DNA of 64,000 bases from the IMG/VR virus record IMGVR_UViG_3300025000_000080, positions 1 to 64,000 of that record, one strand, 5' to 3'. This stretch comes from a virus. A model generated the notes under the pieces. That model was not told the DNA's origin and did not search any database. It worked only from the letters and a program-made list of their open reading frames with translations. Both the position numbers and the translations under genes were made by a program. Shown here one piece after another: positions 1 through 9,156 of the stretch (within the stretch, counting starts at the first letter, position 1; every line of letters begins with the position of its first letter).

Positions 1-98
1 CCCGCCGTAATCGTGGGGGACGACGTGATGTCACCGAGAGTCTGGGAGATCCAGAGAACCAGCCTGTAAATTGCACCATTGTTCCGCAGATTGAACAT
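1..98 (-). CDS. N-terminal fragment of an unidentified phage protein
   Basis: An open frame runs from ATG at 98 off the left edge of the window. An AGGAG ribosome site lies 7 nt upstream. The visible N-terminus begins MFNLRNNGAIYRLVLW and continues through a Ser/Thr-rich stretch. It lies downstream of the tail-fibre and secreted-protein genes on the same strand, behind a terminator, so it probably belongs to another unit. The 32 visible residues are too few to assign a family. Confidence 0.55.
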   Translation of the reverse strand, partial: MFNLRNNGAIYRLVLWISQTLGDITSSPTITA

Positions 99-115
99 GA
101 GCCTGCTCCTTCCGT

Positions 116-146
116 AAAAGCCACACTGGAGAAAACTGTGTGGCTT
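116..146 (-). terminator. Rho-independent terminator after the secreted-protein gene
   Basis: A perfect 9-bp stem (118-126 with 138-146, AAGCCACAC/GTGTGGCTT) encloses an 11-nt loop. On the minus strand a short T run follows it. It lies just past the stop of the 228-800 gene and should close that transcript. Confidence 0.6.
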
Positions 147-227
147 CAGAGTAGCCGAGCGGGCTCAAGTGGTCAAAACGAGCGGGGGAAACGATAAGTG
201 TAGGGAAGCGGGAGGGAAACAGCGGGA

Positions 228-800
228 TTAGTTGCAGCCGACGTCGTCTGATGCGCGTAGCACCTCCACGCTGAGGTCCATCGGGCCGACGAAATCCACC
301 CACGTCCCGTCTACCGACCTGGCCTGTAAACTCACCCAGTATTCAGCGTCGGGACTCCACTGCAACTGAATGGTGCCGTAGATGGGCACCTTACTCGACT
401 GGCTTGCCCATGTGGCGCTGTTCTGCACCATAGTGGAGTAGTGTTCATCCCCGTAGGCGGGTCCCGACACGACCACACGAAGTTGGACGCCGGCCTTGCG
501 GATTCCGGTTTCCACCCGTCGTGCTCGAGCCATCGGTGAACTCTGACCGACCACGTTGACGTGCACGTAGCCCTGAATCCTGATCATGTCGCAGGACTCC
601 AGATCATACACGAGCGTATCGGTGAGGGGCACCTTGGCCCAGTCACCGGACGTCGTGGAGTGATAGGTGGTCCAGCCCTCCACATACTCCGTATCCGACC
701 GGACCCGGGTATGGACCTCGGAGGTAATGAACTCCGACGCCAGGATGGGCGACGAGACGAAGGACAGAATAGCGATGACCAGAAGCATGAAGTGTCTCAT
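228..800 (-). CDS. Putative secreted/periplasmic protein with signal peptide
   Basis: This 190-residue product starts with MRHFMLLVIAILSF and then a small-residue cleavage region (SSPILAS), a typical Sec signal peptide. The mature part is beta-rich with no motif I recognise. One Cys pair (DLESCDMI near residue 70, DDVGCN at the end) could form a disulfide. It has its own promoter and terminator, so it is expressed separately from the tail genes upstream. A cargo gene expressed in the lysogen, or an envelope-acting lysis or exclusion protein, would fit. Function is unknown. Confidence 0.7.
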   Translation of the reverse strand: MRHFMLLVIAILSFVSSPILASEFITSEVHTRVRSDTEYVEGWTTYHSTTSGDWAKVPLTDTLVYDLESCDMIRIQGYVHVNVVGQSSPMARARRVETGIRKAGVQLRVVVSGPAYGDEHYSTMVQNSATWASQSSKVPIYGTIQLQWSPDAEYWVSLQARSVDGTWVDFVGPMDLSVEVLRASDDVGCN

Positions 801-842
801 AAGAATCTCTCCAAGGGTTAATTTTGATTACTGAATAATGAG

Positions 843-883
843 ACTGTTACTGAAACAGTAAAGAAGCATTTTATAAAAGTCAA
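843..883 (-). promoter_or_regulatory. Promoter of the secreted-protein gene, with an inverted repeat over the -10
   Basis: Reading the minus strand, TTGACT (878-883), a 17-nt spacer and TACTGT (855-860) form a sigma70-type promoter about 55 nt upstream of the start codon. An inverted repeat (ACTGTT, 5 nt, AACAGT; 843-859) overlaps the -10 and could be an operator. Confidence 0.6.
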
Positions 884-891
884 CAAAAAAA

Positions 892-2571
892 TCACAACTC
901 TGGAAGGGCCAGGGTGTGGAACGGGCGGCGATAGGCGGCAGTGGCGGCGACTCGAGTGAACCACCGTGAGACGTGAGGCAGAATCACCCGTGTTCCGACC
1001 GCACCACCGGTGACGTCGTAGGCGACGAAGAGAGCGTCTCCGTCACTGAAGACAGACCGAGTGATAACACCGTAGTCAATCCGGTCGATGACGTGGCCTG
1101 TCCGACTGACGACCACTACTTCGTTGCCTGCTGCAGCGTAGATGTAGCGGCCGTCTGAGTGTACCGAGACCACTTCAGAGCCAGGGTCGATCGTCCAGAC
1201 GACAGAGCCATCATCTGGGCTGAATGCCGTAAGATACTTCCCGGCTGCGGCTGCGTGGCCCGCTATCAGCAGATCCTGATCCAGCGCGATTGAGTTGACC
1301 GTAGCACCGACGACCACACTCCAGTCAACCGTTCCGGCAAGATAATCGAGGCGCCGAAGTTGGAATCCTCCTGCTCCAGCTACGCCACCCATGAACACGT
1401 AACGACCGTTCGAAACTACTTGATTGACCGCCGCTGAATGGTCATAGCCCCATGTTGCAGGGCCAGCCAGTGACGGCGTGAGGGCAATTACCCAGTCACC
1501 GCTGGTGAAGGAAGCGCCACCGCTACAAGCGAGGATGACCTGAGTGCTGTCTGAGTAGCCGACGTAGCCCGACCCTCCGAGCGTGTTGTTGCTGTTGGTC
1601 AGGCTCCCATCGGCGCGGGCGACTCGGTAGACACAGGGCACAGCCGGGTCAGCGTAGTAGACCGATTCGCCATCGCTATGAACGAAGGAGATTGAACCGG
1701 CTGTCGCGATCTGCCACAACTGAGAGCCATCGGTTCGTGATACGGCACGAAGATACTCGTTGCCGGCGCCGTCGTACCAGATGTAATACACCTGTTCACC
1801 GTCCGAGCAGACACGATATCCATTCGTTGCAGCAGCCGGGGAGAGATCCCAAAACGACGTATAGGGCGTGTCGATCCCCACCCACGGGCCTTTGACGAAG
1901 CCGCCAGAGTTTACGGGTAGGGTAGTGATCAGGCCCTCGAGCGTCTCGTAGTTCTTGATGTAGTTGGCGACAACGTCGTCCTCAAGGTCTTGGAAACTCG
2001 GAGAGACAATGTCGTAGTCTTCCCGGCGAGTCGTGCTTATCTGAGCGGTATCTATTCCCCCATCTGCGTTGAACCGTCTCGCATCGGCCAGAAGAGTAGC
2101 ATCGGCTCGAAGCGCCGGTTTGACCGCTGCTCCGATTGCGGCTGCCGCCTCCATCTCCACTTCGATCGTGAACGACTCTTCCGACCGGTAGTTGCCCGGG
2201 ACAGCGTTGTCGTCCACGTAGGGCTCCGACTCGACACGAGCAGCGACCAGGAAGATGGACAGCCATCGCTCCTCGCCCGGGTTGGCGACTGTAGTGGATG
2301 CGCCGTTCTTGTCCACCGAACAGTCCACCAACTGTGCCGGCGTCACTGGAACGCGGTCCCCTGTCTGGTCGTATGCCACACCGGCAGCAACCGAAACGTT
2401 TGTGGATACAGGACCTGTCGGAGCGACTGTGAGTCCCCAGGCGACACCGTGCGAGCCGGTATAGCTGACGTCCATCACGTAGTTTTTGATCGCCTCGTCG
2501 ACGTCAACGAACGCCTCATCCATGTCATCCTGCGTGACGATCTGCCCATGGTAGAAATCTGATCTGTCCAT
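892..2571 (-). CDS. Tail fibre/receptor-binding protein with PQQ-type beta-propeller
   Basis: The product is about 559 residues. The N-terminal 200 residues (FYHGQIVTQDDMDEAF, then a beta-rich section) resemble phage tail-fibre attachment regions. From about residue 230 to 530 there are repeated blade-like units with W and D/N-G signatures (GDWVIALTP, GTVDWSVVVG, DDGSVVWTID), as in PQQ/pyrrolo-quinoline-type beta-propellers. It is the last gene of the baseplate cluster, just after gpI, where fibres are encoded in P2- and Mu-like phages. Two ATGs occur in tandem; the second has the better spacing to GGAG. The propeller may bind a surface polysaccharide or protein receptor (inference). Confidence 0.65.
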   Translation of the reverse strand: MDRSDFYHGQIVTQDDMDEAFVDVDEAIKNYVMDVSYTGSHGVAWGLTVAPTGPVSTNVSVAAGVAYDQTGDRVPVTPAQLVDCSVDKNGASTTVANPGEERWLSIFLVAARVESEPYVDDNAVPGNYRSEESFTIEVEMEAAAAIGAAVKPALRADATLLADARRFNADGGIDTAQISTTRREDYDIVSPSFQDLEDDVVANYIKNYETLEGLITTLPVNSGGFVKGPWVGIDTPYTSFWDLSPAAATNGYRVCSDGEQVYYIWYDGAGNEYLRAVSRTDGSQLWQIATAGSISFVHSDGESVYYADPAVPCVYRVARADGSLTNSNNTLGGSGYVGYSDSTQVILACSGGASFTSGDWVIALTPSLAGPATWGYDHSAAVNQVVSNGRYVFMGGVAGAGGFQLRRLDYLAGTVDWSVVVGATVNSIALDQDLLIAGHAAAAGKYLTAFSPDDGSVVWTIDPGSEVVSVHSDGRYIYAAAGNEVVVVSRTGHVIDRIDYGVITRSVFSDGDALFVAYDVTGGAVGTRVILPHVSRWFTRVAATAAYRRPFHTLALPEL

Positions 2572-2582
2572 CATTCACTCCA

Positions 2583-3449
2583 CTACACTACGATTCGGCG
2601 GAAATGCTCGTGAGATACCTTCATACGGTTGGCTATCCAGGTAATCGCCTTCTCTTCAAAGGCGGACGCCGGCGCCGGCAAGATGATGTCGAACGTATAA
2701 ATCACGTTGGCTGAACTAAGTACCGTTTCGGTACCGAGTTTGTCAGTCCCCAGTTTCCAACTACTCTTGTGAACTGGGTACACTGTAGCGTTGATGCCCA
2801 GGAAGAATCGAATCACGTTCTCGATGCCCGCCGCCGTCCCGGTCTGCCGGTAGATGGGGATGAGCGTCTGAACGAGGGCGCGCTTCTGCACTACCGTCAG
2901 AGCGAATGGGAACGGATTCCCAAGGTCGGTCAACATGTCATCAAGGAACGTCTCAGGGGCCAGGTCCGGATCGATGATGTCCGTCCATCGATCGATGTAG
3001 ACCAGTAGCTCATCCAGAATCGGCTGGAGGATGTTCTTGATGAACCGAGCCAGATCCCCCGAGTCGTCCCGTGACCAGTGCATGGAGGCGATCATCTCGT
3101 CCAGTGCGACGACTCTTCCGGATGGCTGCCCGTTGGCGACCACCGCCTTAGTGCTCCCCGTTGGAAGCGGGTCCGGGTTTGCATTGGCGTAGATCGGCGC
3201 CGTCGTGGTCAGCGTGTAGTTGCCGTTGGGGACGCCGTAGCAGTACAGGTCGATGACGGCAGCCGCCGACAGGACAGCGCTGCGAGGTATGACGGTATGC
3301 TCGTCCTCGCTTGTGCCTGTGAGCGTGTACGTCGATGCCGTGGTGCTGTTTGCCTGTGCCGGGTCCAGTGCCGCACTGAACGTGATACGAAGAATGGTTT
3401 CGGGCCAGAAGGCGACAGGGACGACGGATACGATTGTCGGAGCAGCCAT
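2583..3449 (-). CDS. Baseplate protein, P2 gpI-like
   Basis: The 288-residue product has an N-terminal Ig/Big-like beta domain (residues 1-100, AAPTIVSVVPVAFWPETILR). The gpI family region follows: a helical part with FLDDMLTDLGNPF, KRALVQTLIPIYRQTGTAAG (residues about 195-215) and IRFFLGI. The family helps build the baseplate rim that carries tail fibres. It lies directly between gpJ and the fibre gene, the order seen in P2-like phages. The N-terminal Ig-like addition is not typical of P2 gpI. Confidence 0.8.
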   Translation of the reverse strand: MAAPTIVSVVPVAFWPETILRITFSAALDPAQANSTTASTYTLTGTSEDEHTVIPRSAVLSAAAVIDLYCYGVPNGNYTLTTTAPIYANANPDPLPTGSTKAVVANGQPSGRVVALDEMIASMHWSRDDSGDLARFIKNILQPILDELLVYIDRWTDIIDPDLAPETFLDDMLTDLGNPFPFALTVVQKRALVQTLIPIYRQTGTAAGIENVIRFFLGINATVYPVHKSSWKLGTDKLGTETVLSSANVIYTFDIILPAPASAFEEKAITWIANRMKVSHEHFRRIVV

Positions 3450-3457
3450 GCTTACCT

Positions 3458-4999
3458 CTACGGGATTTCGGCCCCGGTATCACCGTTCCACACCGCTACG
3501 GTGCCGAGTTTCGGGAACTCCACCAGGTTGATGGTGTAGTCGTCAGCCGCACCATTGAGCGTCGTCGCACGACCGTCCACCGGTGTTCCGACCTTCCTTA
3601 CCCCTGCCGTGTTCTTCACGATGGCGTTGATATCCGACCATCTAATGGACGGTTCCGGATCGTCGTTCTCATCCCGCATGTAGTAGCCGAAGTTCACATT
3701 TGAATTCGGCTGCAGGTAGTCGTCAGCCGTCGCATCACTCACCACTGGCTCAAAGAACGTTGTCAGTGATGCGACGATGGCGGCCTTCACGGTGGCTGCA
3801 ACCGCGCCGGATGTCAGGTACACCCAGCAGACAATGTTGATGGTCGCGTAGGTGGGGTCCTTTACATCAACGACGTGGGTCACCATCACGGGCCGGGTCG
3901 TGCTGTACATGGTGTCGACGTTTGTCTTCAACCCTGCTGATGGCGTACCGCCCCCGGTTGGGACGATGTAGACGTAGGTGGTGTTCTCGAGACTCAGGAC
4001 TAATGGAGCTTCGTTTTTGGTGATGGCCAGGGCCCGTCCTACGCCGGTCACGAGACGCGCATTGTCCTCGAAGTCGGTGCGCGATACCGTGCGCTCGAGA
4101 GCTCGCAGGCTGGCAGGACCCGCCGTCCGAGCTGTCTCAATCGACTCCCGGTCTGTACCCAGGATGGACGCACCAGCCGCATTCGTTACGGCTACGGATA
4201 CCGGTGTCCCGCCTACGGTCGTGAGCGTCCCGGAGATGTCCTTGATTGCGGCGGCCTCGACGTTGCCAGCCACCCCGCCACCCGTCTTGTACTTCACGGT
4301 GAGCGTCCCGGATGGCGCCACACCGTTTACGCCGTCCCCGAACCGGATGTATGCACGGTCGTTCTCATCCACCGTGACAGTGTAGTGCTTGTCCGTCGAG
4401 ATCGAATCAAGGAAGTTGGAGACCTCTGAATAGTCCATTGCGTCAACCTGAACATATCCACCGTTGGCCACAGCAAGTGAGTCGTCTAGGAACGGAGTCC
4501 TACCCAACTTGATTACCTGGCCTGTAGACCCGTCCACTTGCCACGTCTCGTCATCCCAGAACTGCGAATGTTCAGCGGTACCATTCACCGATGTATTTCC
4601 CGCTGTAATCGTGACGGCCGCCAGGAGCTGAAATTCTGTTGGCGTCGACTCTCGCGTCTTTACGATCGTTCCAGCCGGGATGATGATGTCCTCACCCAGG
4701 GCAGACGCGATCGAGAATGTGACGGTGTGCTGTGCAGCAGTCGCCCCGCTCATCTCGTACTGGATGAGTTTCAACAGGCCGATCATATTCCGCCGCTGCT
4801 GGGCAGTGGTAATCCGACTTTCACCAGCCTGATTGTCCTGATAGTAGGAGAGAATGTCTCCGATAAAGGCGAACGCCTGCAGCAACTGATTGCCGAAGTT
4901 CGCCTCGTTGTAATCAGTCCATGCGGGAAACTGCTGCTGAGCGAGCGCCTGTTCCCGGACCATCAACGCTGCGTAGTCACGATCGGTATAGTCAGCCAT
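3458..4999 (-). CDS. Baseplate protein J
   Basis: The 513-residue product starts MADYTDRDYAALMVREQALA, with EANFGNQLLQAFAFIGDILSYYQD near residues 35-60. The central ADRE..RTAGPASLRALERTVSR motif region (about 285-310) is the hallmark of the baseplate J/gp47 family. The protein forms wedge segments of the baseplate. Start is supported by GGAG 7 nt upstream. It overlaps nothing and is 1 nt from the gp25-like gene, as expected for co-translation. Confidence 0.9.
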   Translation of the reverse strand: MADYTDRDYAALMVREQALAQQQFPAWTDYNEANFGNQLLQAFAFIGDILSYYQDNQAGESRITTAQQRRNMIGLLKLIQYEMSGATAAQHTVTFSIASALGEDIIIPAGTIVKTRESTPTEFQLLAAVTITAGNTSVNGTAEHSQFWDDETWQVDGSTGQVIKLGRTPFLDDSLAVANGGYVQVDAMDYSEVSNFLDSISTDKHYTVTVDENDRAYIRFGDGVNGVAPSGTLTVKYKTGGGVAGNVEAAAIKDISGTLTTVGGTPVSVAVTNAAGASILGTDRESIETARTAGPASLRALERTVSRTDFEDNARLVTGVGRALAITKNEAPLVLSLENTTYVYIVPTGGGTPSAGLKTNVDTMYSTTRPVMVTHVVDVKDPTYATINIVCWVYLTSGAVAATVKAAIVASLTTFFEPVVSDATADDYLQPNSNVNFGYYMRDENDDPEPSIRWSDINAIVKNTAGVRKVGTPVDGRATTLNGAADDYTINLVEFPKLGTVAVWNGDTGAEIP

Positions 5000-5000
5000 G

Positions 5001-5417
5001 TCAGATCTCCACCGTCGCGGTCTGGTCCACTACGACGCGGTTTGACGGCACGTTCGCGGTAATCAGTCGGTACTGGACGTCGATACTGCGCGTATTGGTA
5101 GTGGCGTCATTCTTTACGACAACCTCAGTCACCCTTACCCGTGGTTCCCACCGGCGTAATGCTTCCTCGACGTAGAACTGAGCCAAGGCATCTGTTGTCG
5201 GTCCAAGGTTGCGGTGTCTGAGCATACCCAATCTCGAACCGAACGTGTGCTGCCATGGCAATTCGCCAGCACTCAATCCGTTGGGCATAGCTGACTGAGT
5301 GCCAAGAATGTTTTCGATGCACGATTGGACTAGGGCAGCATCACCGCCGTTCACGAAGTCTTTGCCTTCTCTTCGAAATGGTGACAGCACTCCGAAGCCG
5401 AGAATCTTGCTGGCCAT
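5001..5417 (-). CDS. Baseplate wedge protein, gp25/gpW family
   Basis: The 138-residue product carries the conserved gp25 pattern: an N-terminal GFGVLSPFRREGKDFVNG and a central SCIENILGTQ..MPN (residues 28-45). It continues LPWQHTFGSRLGMLRHRN and ends with RWEPRVRVTEVVV (about 90-103). gp25 nucleates sheath assembly on the baseplate. ATG at 5417 has a good Shine-Dalgarno site; a GTG two codons upstream is possible. Confidence 0.88.
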   Translation of the reverse strand: MASKILGFGVLSPFRREGKDFVNGGDAALVQSCIENILGTQSAMPNGLSAGELPWQHTFGSRLGMLRHRNLGPTTDALAQFYVEEALRRWEPRVRVTEVVVKNDATTNTRSIDVQYRLITANVPSNRVVVDQTATVEI

Positions 5418-5419
5418 AA

Positions 5420-6325
5420 TCACCCCTGCGCCCCGGTGGCATCGGTCAAGTCGACCGCCGGATCAATAACGCGCATACCGCTATCGTCGAACGCCATGAC
5501 GCGCATAACGTGTGATCCAGAAACATCATTCGCATTGTGCCAGTAGCCGTAACCGAGGGGGCCCCCTACGCCCGTAAACACCGACCCATTCCAGCCGAGC
5601 GTAGTCCACCCTGTGGTGGGGGCGGTCGCGGAATTGGCTAGACTGTACATAGCGTGAGCGCCCAGGTTACCACCAGCGGGCTGCAACGCGATAGCGAGCC
5701 AGACACCCGCCGCCAATTGCCCCGCTGTGATCACGATCCCGGCTGAGTAGGAACCGGCGTGATCGGCGTACACCTTGTACTGCCCGCCGATCCATTGGAT
5801 ATAGGCCAGACAGCGCCTATCTCTATTGGATCGGAGATGAACGTGGATTCCCGCCGCGTCAAAGTTGACCGGGAGATTACTCGTAATTCGGCTGTAAAAT
5901 ACCTGACCCTGGCATATACTGGGCGTGATGAGCTTCGACCCCATCGGCGTCGTGTTCGTCCCGGTCACCCATGACGACGTTGCTGCTCCGGCCTTGACCG
6001 TCCTGGCGTTTGCAAGGCTGGTATTGTCATTACAGTTGGGTTTATCGCTCTTTGCTGTATTCTCATACGTCCACGGAGCAACGTAGGCGTCCGCCTGATG
6101 GACCAGTCCAGATGTGTCGAACAGAGTGCCGTAAACAGTGGGCGTAGCACCAGCGACAAATGGGTCAAGGTACGAAGCAAGACCCTCACAGAACGGGTTA
6201 AGAGAATCTTCGCATTGAGCCGATGATCGTTGAGCAGCAGAAATCTGCCCCGCGGCTTCCAGTGCGTCAGCTATTTCCCCGGCCAATCCGGTCGGAGGAT
6301 TAACAGTCCCGCCATCCAGTGCCAC
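5420..6325 (-). CDS. Virion-associated protein, possibly lectin-like
   Basis: The 301-residue product starts at GTG 6325 behind GGAG. The N-terminal 60 residues are helical. The rest is beta-rich with features of concanavalin/LamG-like folds (IHVHLRSNRDRRCLAYIQWIGG, GVWLAIALQPAGG, GYGYWHNANDVSG). It sits between the spike and gp25 genes, so it is probably a baseplate or fibre component. The lectin-like assignment comes from pattern only. Confidence 0.55.
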   Translation of the reverse strand: MALDGGTVNPPTGLAGEIADALEAAGQISAAQRSSAQCEDSLNPFCEGLASYLDPFVAGATPTVYGTLFDTSGLVHQADAYVAPWTYENTAKSDKPNCNDNTSLANARTVKAGAATSSWVTGTNTTPMGSKLITPSICQGQVFYSRITSNLPVNFDAAGIHVHLRSNRDRRCLAYIQWIGGQYKVYADHAGSYSAGIVITAGQLAAGVWLAIALQPAGGNLGAHAMYSLANSATAPTTGWTTLGWNGSVFTGVGGPLGYGYWHNANDVSGSHVMRVMAFDDSGMRVIDPAVDLTDATGAQG

Positions 6326-6327
6326 GT

Positions 6328-7062
6328 CTACTCCGTGTTTACATTACCGCTCTTGTTGGCGGCAAGGTCTGCGGCCATACCTGCTGTTGTTACCGCTGTG
6401 ATGCCACCCGCGCCATACTTGGTAGTAAACCCTGTCACATCTGCCGAGAATGCCACTGGGATAGCAGCAAATCCAAGTGGAGCCGCCGACTTCAACAGTT
6501 GAGCAAAGCCGTTCAATAAGTCACTGACGATGTCACCCCACGCTACTGGATGACCTGCTGTATCGCTTCCCAGATACACGTTGGGCGCGTTGACGATGAC
6601 CTTACTCGAACCGCTGATAACGGTCTCACCAGACTCGAGATCCAATTCCAGATGGTCATCTGTCGTCTTCGAGCGCAACTTCAGGGACCGCTGACCGGAC
6701 CTCTCGTCAATCTCTATTATCCACGAATCGGTCTCGAGGATGGCCTTGTCGACGTGGGCATCCGTAGGTGCTTCTCCGTCGCCCCAGTGTGACGGCATGT
6801 AACGAGGGGCCTCGATATCTCCGGCGACGAAAAACACTGCCACAGACGCATTGACCTTCGGCACCCACCACAACCCGCCCTGGCCCGCGCCGCCGCCAGG
6901 AACACCCACCGGGAATGCCCAGTCACTCTCCTCGAGTATCCCCGGGACAGTAACCTTCACCCGCCCGAGTCCGTCCGGGTCGTCGCGCTCCAATACGAAG
7001 CCGTCATACAGTCCGTACAGTTTCTGTTCTGGGTATTGAGTATCCGGATCCCAGACCGACAT
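6328..7062 (-). CDS. Baseplate spike protein, gpV/gp5-like OB-fold
   Basis: The 244-residue product begins with an OB-fold of the VgrG/gpV type: YGLYDGFVLERDDPDGLGRVKVTVPGI (residues 15-45), then WWVPKVNASVAVFF (about 67-80). A repetitive beta section follows (SLKLRSKTTDDHLELDLES, GSSKVIVNAPNVYLGSDTAGHPVAWGD) that fits a trimeric spike stem. The protein tips the tail tube and pierces the envelope. It directly follows the hub gene on the minus strand. Confidence 0.87.
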   Translation of the reverse strand: MSVWDPDTQYPEQKLYGLYDGFVLERDDPDGLGRVKVTVPGILEESDWAFPVGVPGGGAGQGGLWWVPKVNASVAVFFVAGDIEAPRYMPSHWGDGEAPTDAHVDKAILETDSWIIEIDERSGQRSLKLRSKTTDDHLELDLESGETVISGSSKVIVNAPNVYLGSDTAGHPVAWGDIVSDLLNGFAQLLKSAAPLGFAAIPVAFSADVTGFTTKYGAGGITAVTTAGMAADLAANKSGNVNTE

Positions 7063-7068
7063 ATACTC

Positions 7069-8226
7069 CTACTTCTTTGGCAGGAAGTCCTCACGAGGTC
7101 TCTGCACCTTGGGAGTCTTCTCTCTGTTTTCTCGAGCCGCCCCTACGCTGGTGTCCTTGCGGTTACTCGGCTTCCCGATGGCGTCACGACGCAACTCAAG
7201 ATCCGTGTAGTACCCACCGCTGATCTTGTGGACCGCTCTCACCACATAGTAGTTGCCATTGAGCAGGGTTCCAAAGTTCTCCAGCCTGATCACTCTCTTG
7301 GCTGTAAGAGTCGGGTCACCAACGACCGGGAGGCGCAGTTTCAGTTGTGATTGCTGGGTGACTCGGTACTTAGCCTCAGCGGTCTCCTTCAGGTGCTGGT
7401 CGTTATGCCAGGCTTGAAGCGACAATGATCGGAGAGGCTTGGAGGAGAAGGGAACCGCCTCCTGAACGAGCGTTGCCGGGCCAAGAACGGATGTGCTGAC
7501 GTTTGATTTGCTGGCCTTGTGCTTACGCACCTTCTTTTTTTTTGGGTCGACTGCAACCGTCTCCATGGAGCCCGGCTTGTTTTTTACGCTGTGCTCAAGT
7601 TCGGGAGTAAGCACTATCTCAGATCGATCTTTCGCCCCGCGCCAGACGAACGTCCGCACTGGTGCCTGCTGATGATCTCGAGGATGGAAGTGGAACGTGT
7701 CGTCCACATCAATGAACCATTCACACCCGAGACGTGCACCCCATCGCATGAGGAATTGAGCGTAGGTCTCCTGACTTTGCTGGACCACCTGACGCTTCAC
7801 ATTTGAGGCACTGATACTGGTCTTTGTGTGGCCCATGTCCTTCGCCATCTGTGCGGCGATCTCGTCGACGGACAGTCCCTTCCACGTCTTGGTCAACTTC
7901 TCATGGTGAAAGTCGCTCTCCTTACCGTATGCCTCGACGGTCAGGCGAAGAAAGCCTTTCACCACCTTGACCTTCATCGCCCGCTTGAAGGACAGTTTCG
8001 ATGGATATCCAAAGGTGAACTCGATCTTGTTCCCAGGCAGGAGAATGGGGTCTTCAAAGAACGCTAGGTCGGAGTTGTTCACCTGCAGCGTGAGTTTGTC
8101 CACGCCAACTGACCGGTCCTCGAAGTTGAAACTCTCCACCCGTTCGGCAGGCAGATCGATCGCCTCCCCTTTTTCAGGGACGATCTTGATGAAAAATACG
8201 CCACCTTCGTTTACCCGGATGTCCAT
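7069..8226 (-). CDS. Baseplate hub protein, gpD/gp27-like (late control)
   Basis: The 385-residue product shows the gpD pattern: SFNFEDRSVGVDKLTLQV (residues about 30-45), NKIEFTFGYPS (about 65-75) and EIAAQMAKDMG (about 128-138). QSQETYAQFLMRWGARLGCEWFID follows (about 155-178). The hub links tube to spike. The C-terminus is unusually basic (GAARENREKTPKVQRPREDFLPKK) and probably flexible. Order hub-spike-gp25-gpJ-gpI matches other contractile tails. Confidence 0.88.
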   Translation of the reverse strand: MDIRVNEGGVFFIKIVPEKGEAIDLPAERVESFNFEDRSVGVDKLTLQVNNSDLAFFEDPILLPGNKIEFTFGYPSKLSFKRAMKVKVVKGFLRLTVEAYGKESDFHHEKLTKTWKGLSVDEIAAQMAKDMGHTKTSISASNVKRQVVQQSQETYAQFLMRWGARLGCEWFIDVDDTFHFHPRDHQQAPVRTFVWRGAKDRSEIVLTPELEHSVKNKPGSMETVAVDPKKKKVRKHKASKSNVSTSVLGPATLVQEAVPFSSKPLRSLSLQAWHNDQHLKETAEAKYRVTQQSQLKLRLPVVGDPTLTAKRVIRLENFGTLLNGNYYVVRAVHKISGGYYTDLELRRDAIGKPSNRKDTSVGAARENREKTPKVQRPREDFLPKK

Positions 8227-8228
8227 CG

Positions 8229-8552
8229 TCAGTCCTCAAACCCGAAGAGTTCTTCAGCAAGAACGCGGTTGGACGGGGCATAAAGAATGATGCCGGGTTC
8301 GAGTTCCAGGGTTGGATCTGCGATGTTGTTGTAGACCGCTATCACCCAGTACAGTTCTCCGGCTCGAGGATTGTTTGGGTAGAGTCGATGGGCAATGTGC
8401 CAGAGTCGCTCCCCCTCAAACACTGTAACCTGTAGGTTGTCCTCGCGCTCTTTGAAGCGAAACTTCTCCAGACGTGGATCCTCTGCCAACAGAGTCGTGC
8501 CATCCGTGATGGTTTCGCTGTACAGATACCGGCTGGGGAATAACGCGCTCAT
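8229..8552 (-). CDS. LysM-type tail/baseplate protein (gpX or gp53 class)
   Basis: The 107-residue product ends with a LysM-like module: ERLWHIAHRLYPNNPRAGELYW, then VIAVYNNIADPTLELEPGIILYAPS (residues 47-95). This is the form seen in P2 gpX and T4 gp53-like baseplate proteins. It lies between the CIS-tube initiator and the hub. Its stop overlaps the next start within 4 nt. Confidence 0.75.
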   Translation of the reverse strand: MSALFPSRYLYSETITDGTTLLAEDPRLEKFRFKEREDNLQVTVFEGERLWHIAHRLYPNNPRAGELYWVIAVYNNIADPTLELEPGIILYAPSNRVLAEELFGFED

Positions 8553-9148
8553 CGTCGCGCTCCAAAGAATCGAACATCCTGACTATAGATGGCGGTCGCT
8601 CGAGCCTCCATCACCTCAAGTTCAATTCTGCCAAGCATCGGGCGCATGTCTGCTGTCTTAAACCGGGTGATACTTTCCTTCCATCGTTGGACCACGCATG
8701 TCATACTGATCCAGTTGGGCCATACCACCAGAATAGGGGGAGGACTCGATCCAAGCCCCGACTCACTTTGTGTCGGGTAGCATAACGATTCAAAAAATCT
8801 AAGGGCGTCCGCCATCTTTTGAACGTTGTCAGAGATGGCCTGCAGGTCGAATGCCAGAGATATAGCCTGCGCATTGGTGTTGCGATACTGAAGTGGAGTG
8901 TACCCCAACCCATCAGCCTGGATGACGTTGTAGACGACTTCGAGTTGTCTGGTCACTTCTGTTGGGTTGTACTGACACTCATATTCCTCGGTAGTATCCG
9001 TATTTACGATGACCACCCTGGGTGGACGAGTCTCCCATGGGATAGATGGAGGAGGCGCAACACTGCGCTCAAGCTGAGTATACTCCACCCGCTCGAGCCT
9101 GTTATTGGGCTTGACTGGCTCGTGTTGTACCCGCTCGAGTCGTGCCAT
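8549..9148 (-). CDS. Contractile-injection-system tube initiator (Afp7/Pvc7-like)
   Basis: The 199-residue product has the CIS tube-protein N-terminal signature YECQYNPTEVTRQLEVVYN (about residues 54-72). It continues DGLGYTPLQYRNTNAQAISLAFDL and WPNWISMTCVVQRWKESITRF. These proteins join hub and tube in Afp/PVC-type systems and related phages. The first 40 residues are basic and repetitive (two RLERVxxxxLER-like units). The family is usually followed by the LysM protein, as here. Confidence 0.78.
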   Translation of the reverse strand: MARLERVQHEPVKPNNRLERVEYTQLERSVAPPPSIPWETRPPRVVIVNTDTTEEYECQYNPTEVTRQLEVVYNVIQADGLGYTPLQYRNTNAQAISLAFDLQAISDNVQKMADALRFFESLCYPTQSESGLGSSPPPILVVWPNWISMTCVVQRWKESITRFKTADMRPMLGRIELEVMEARATAIYSQDVRFFGARR

Positions 9149-9156
9149 GCCGCCTC

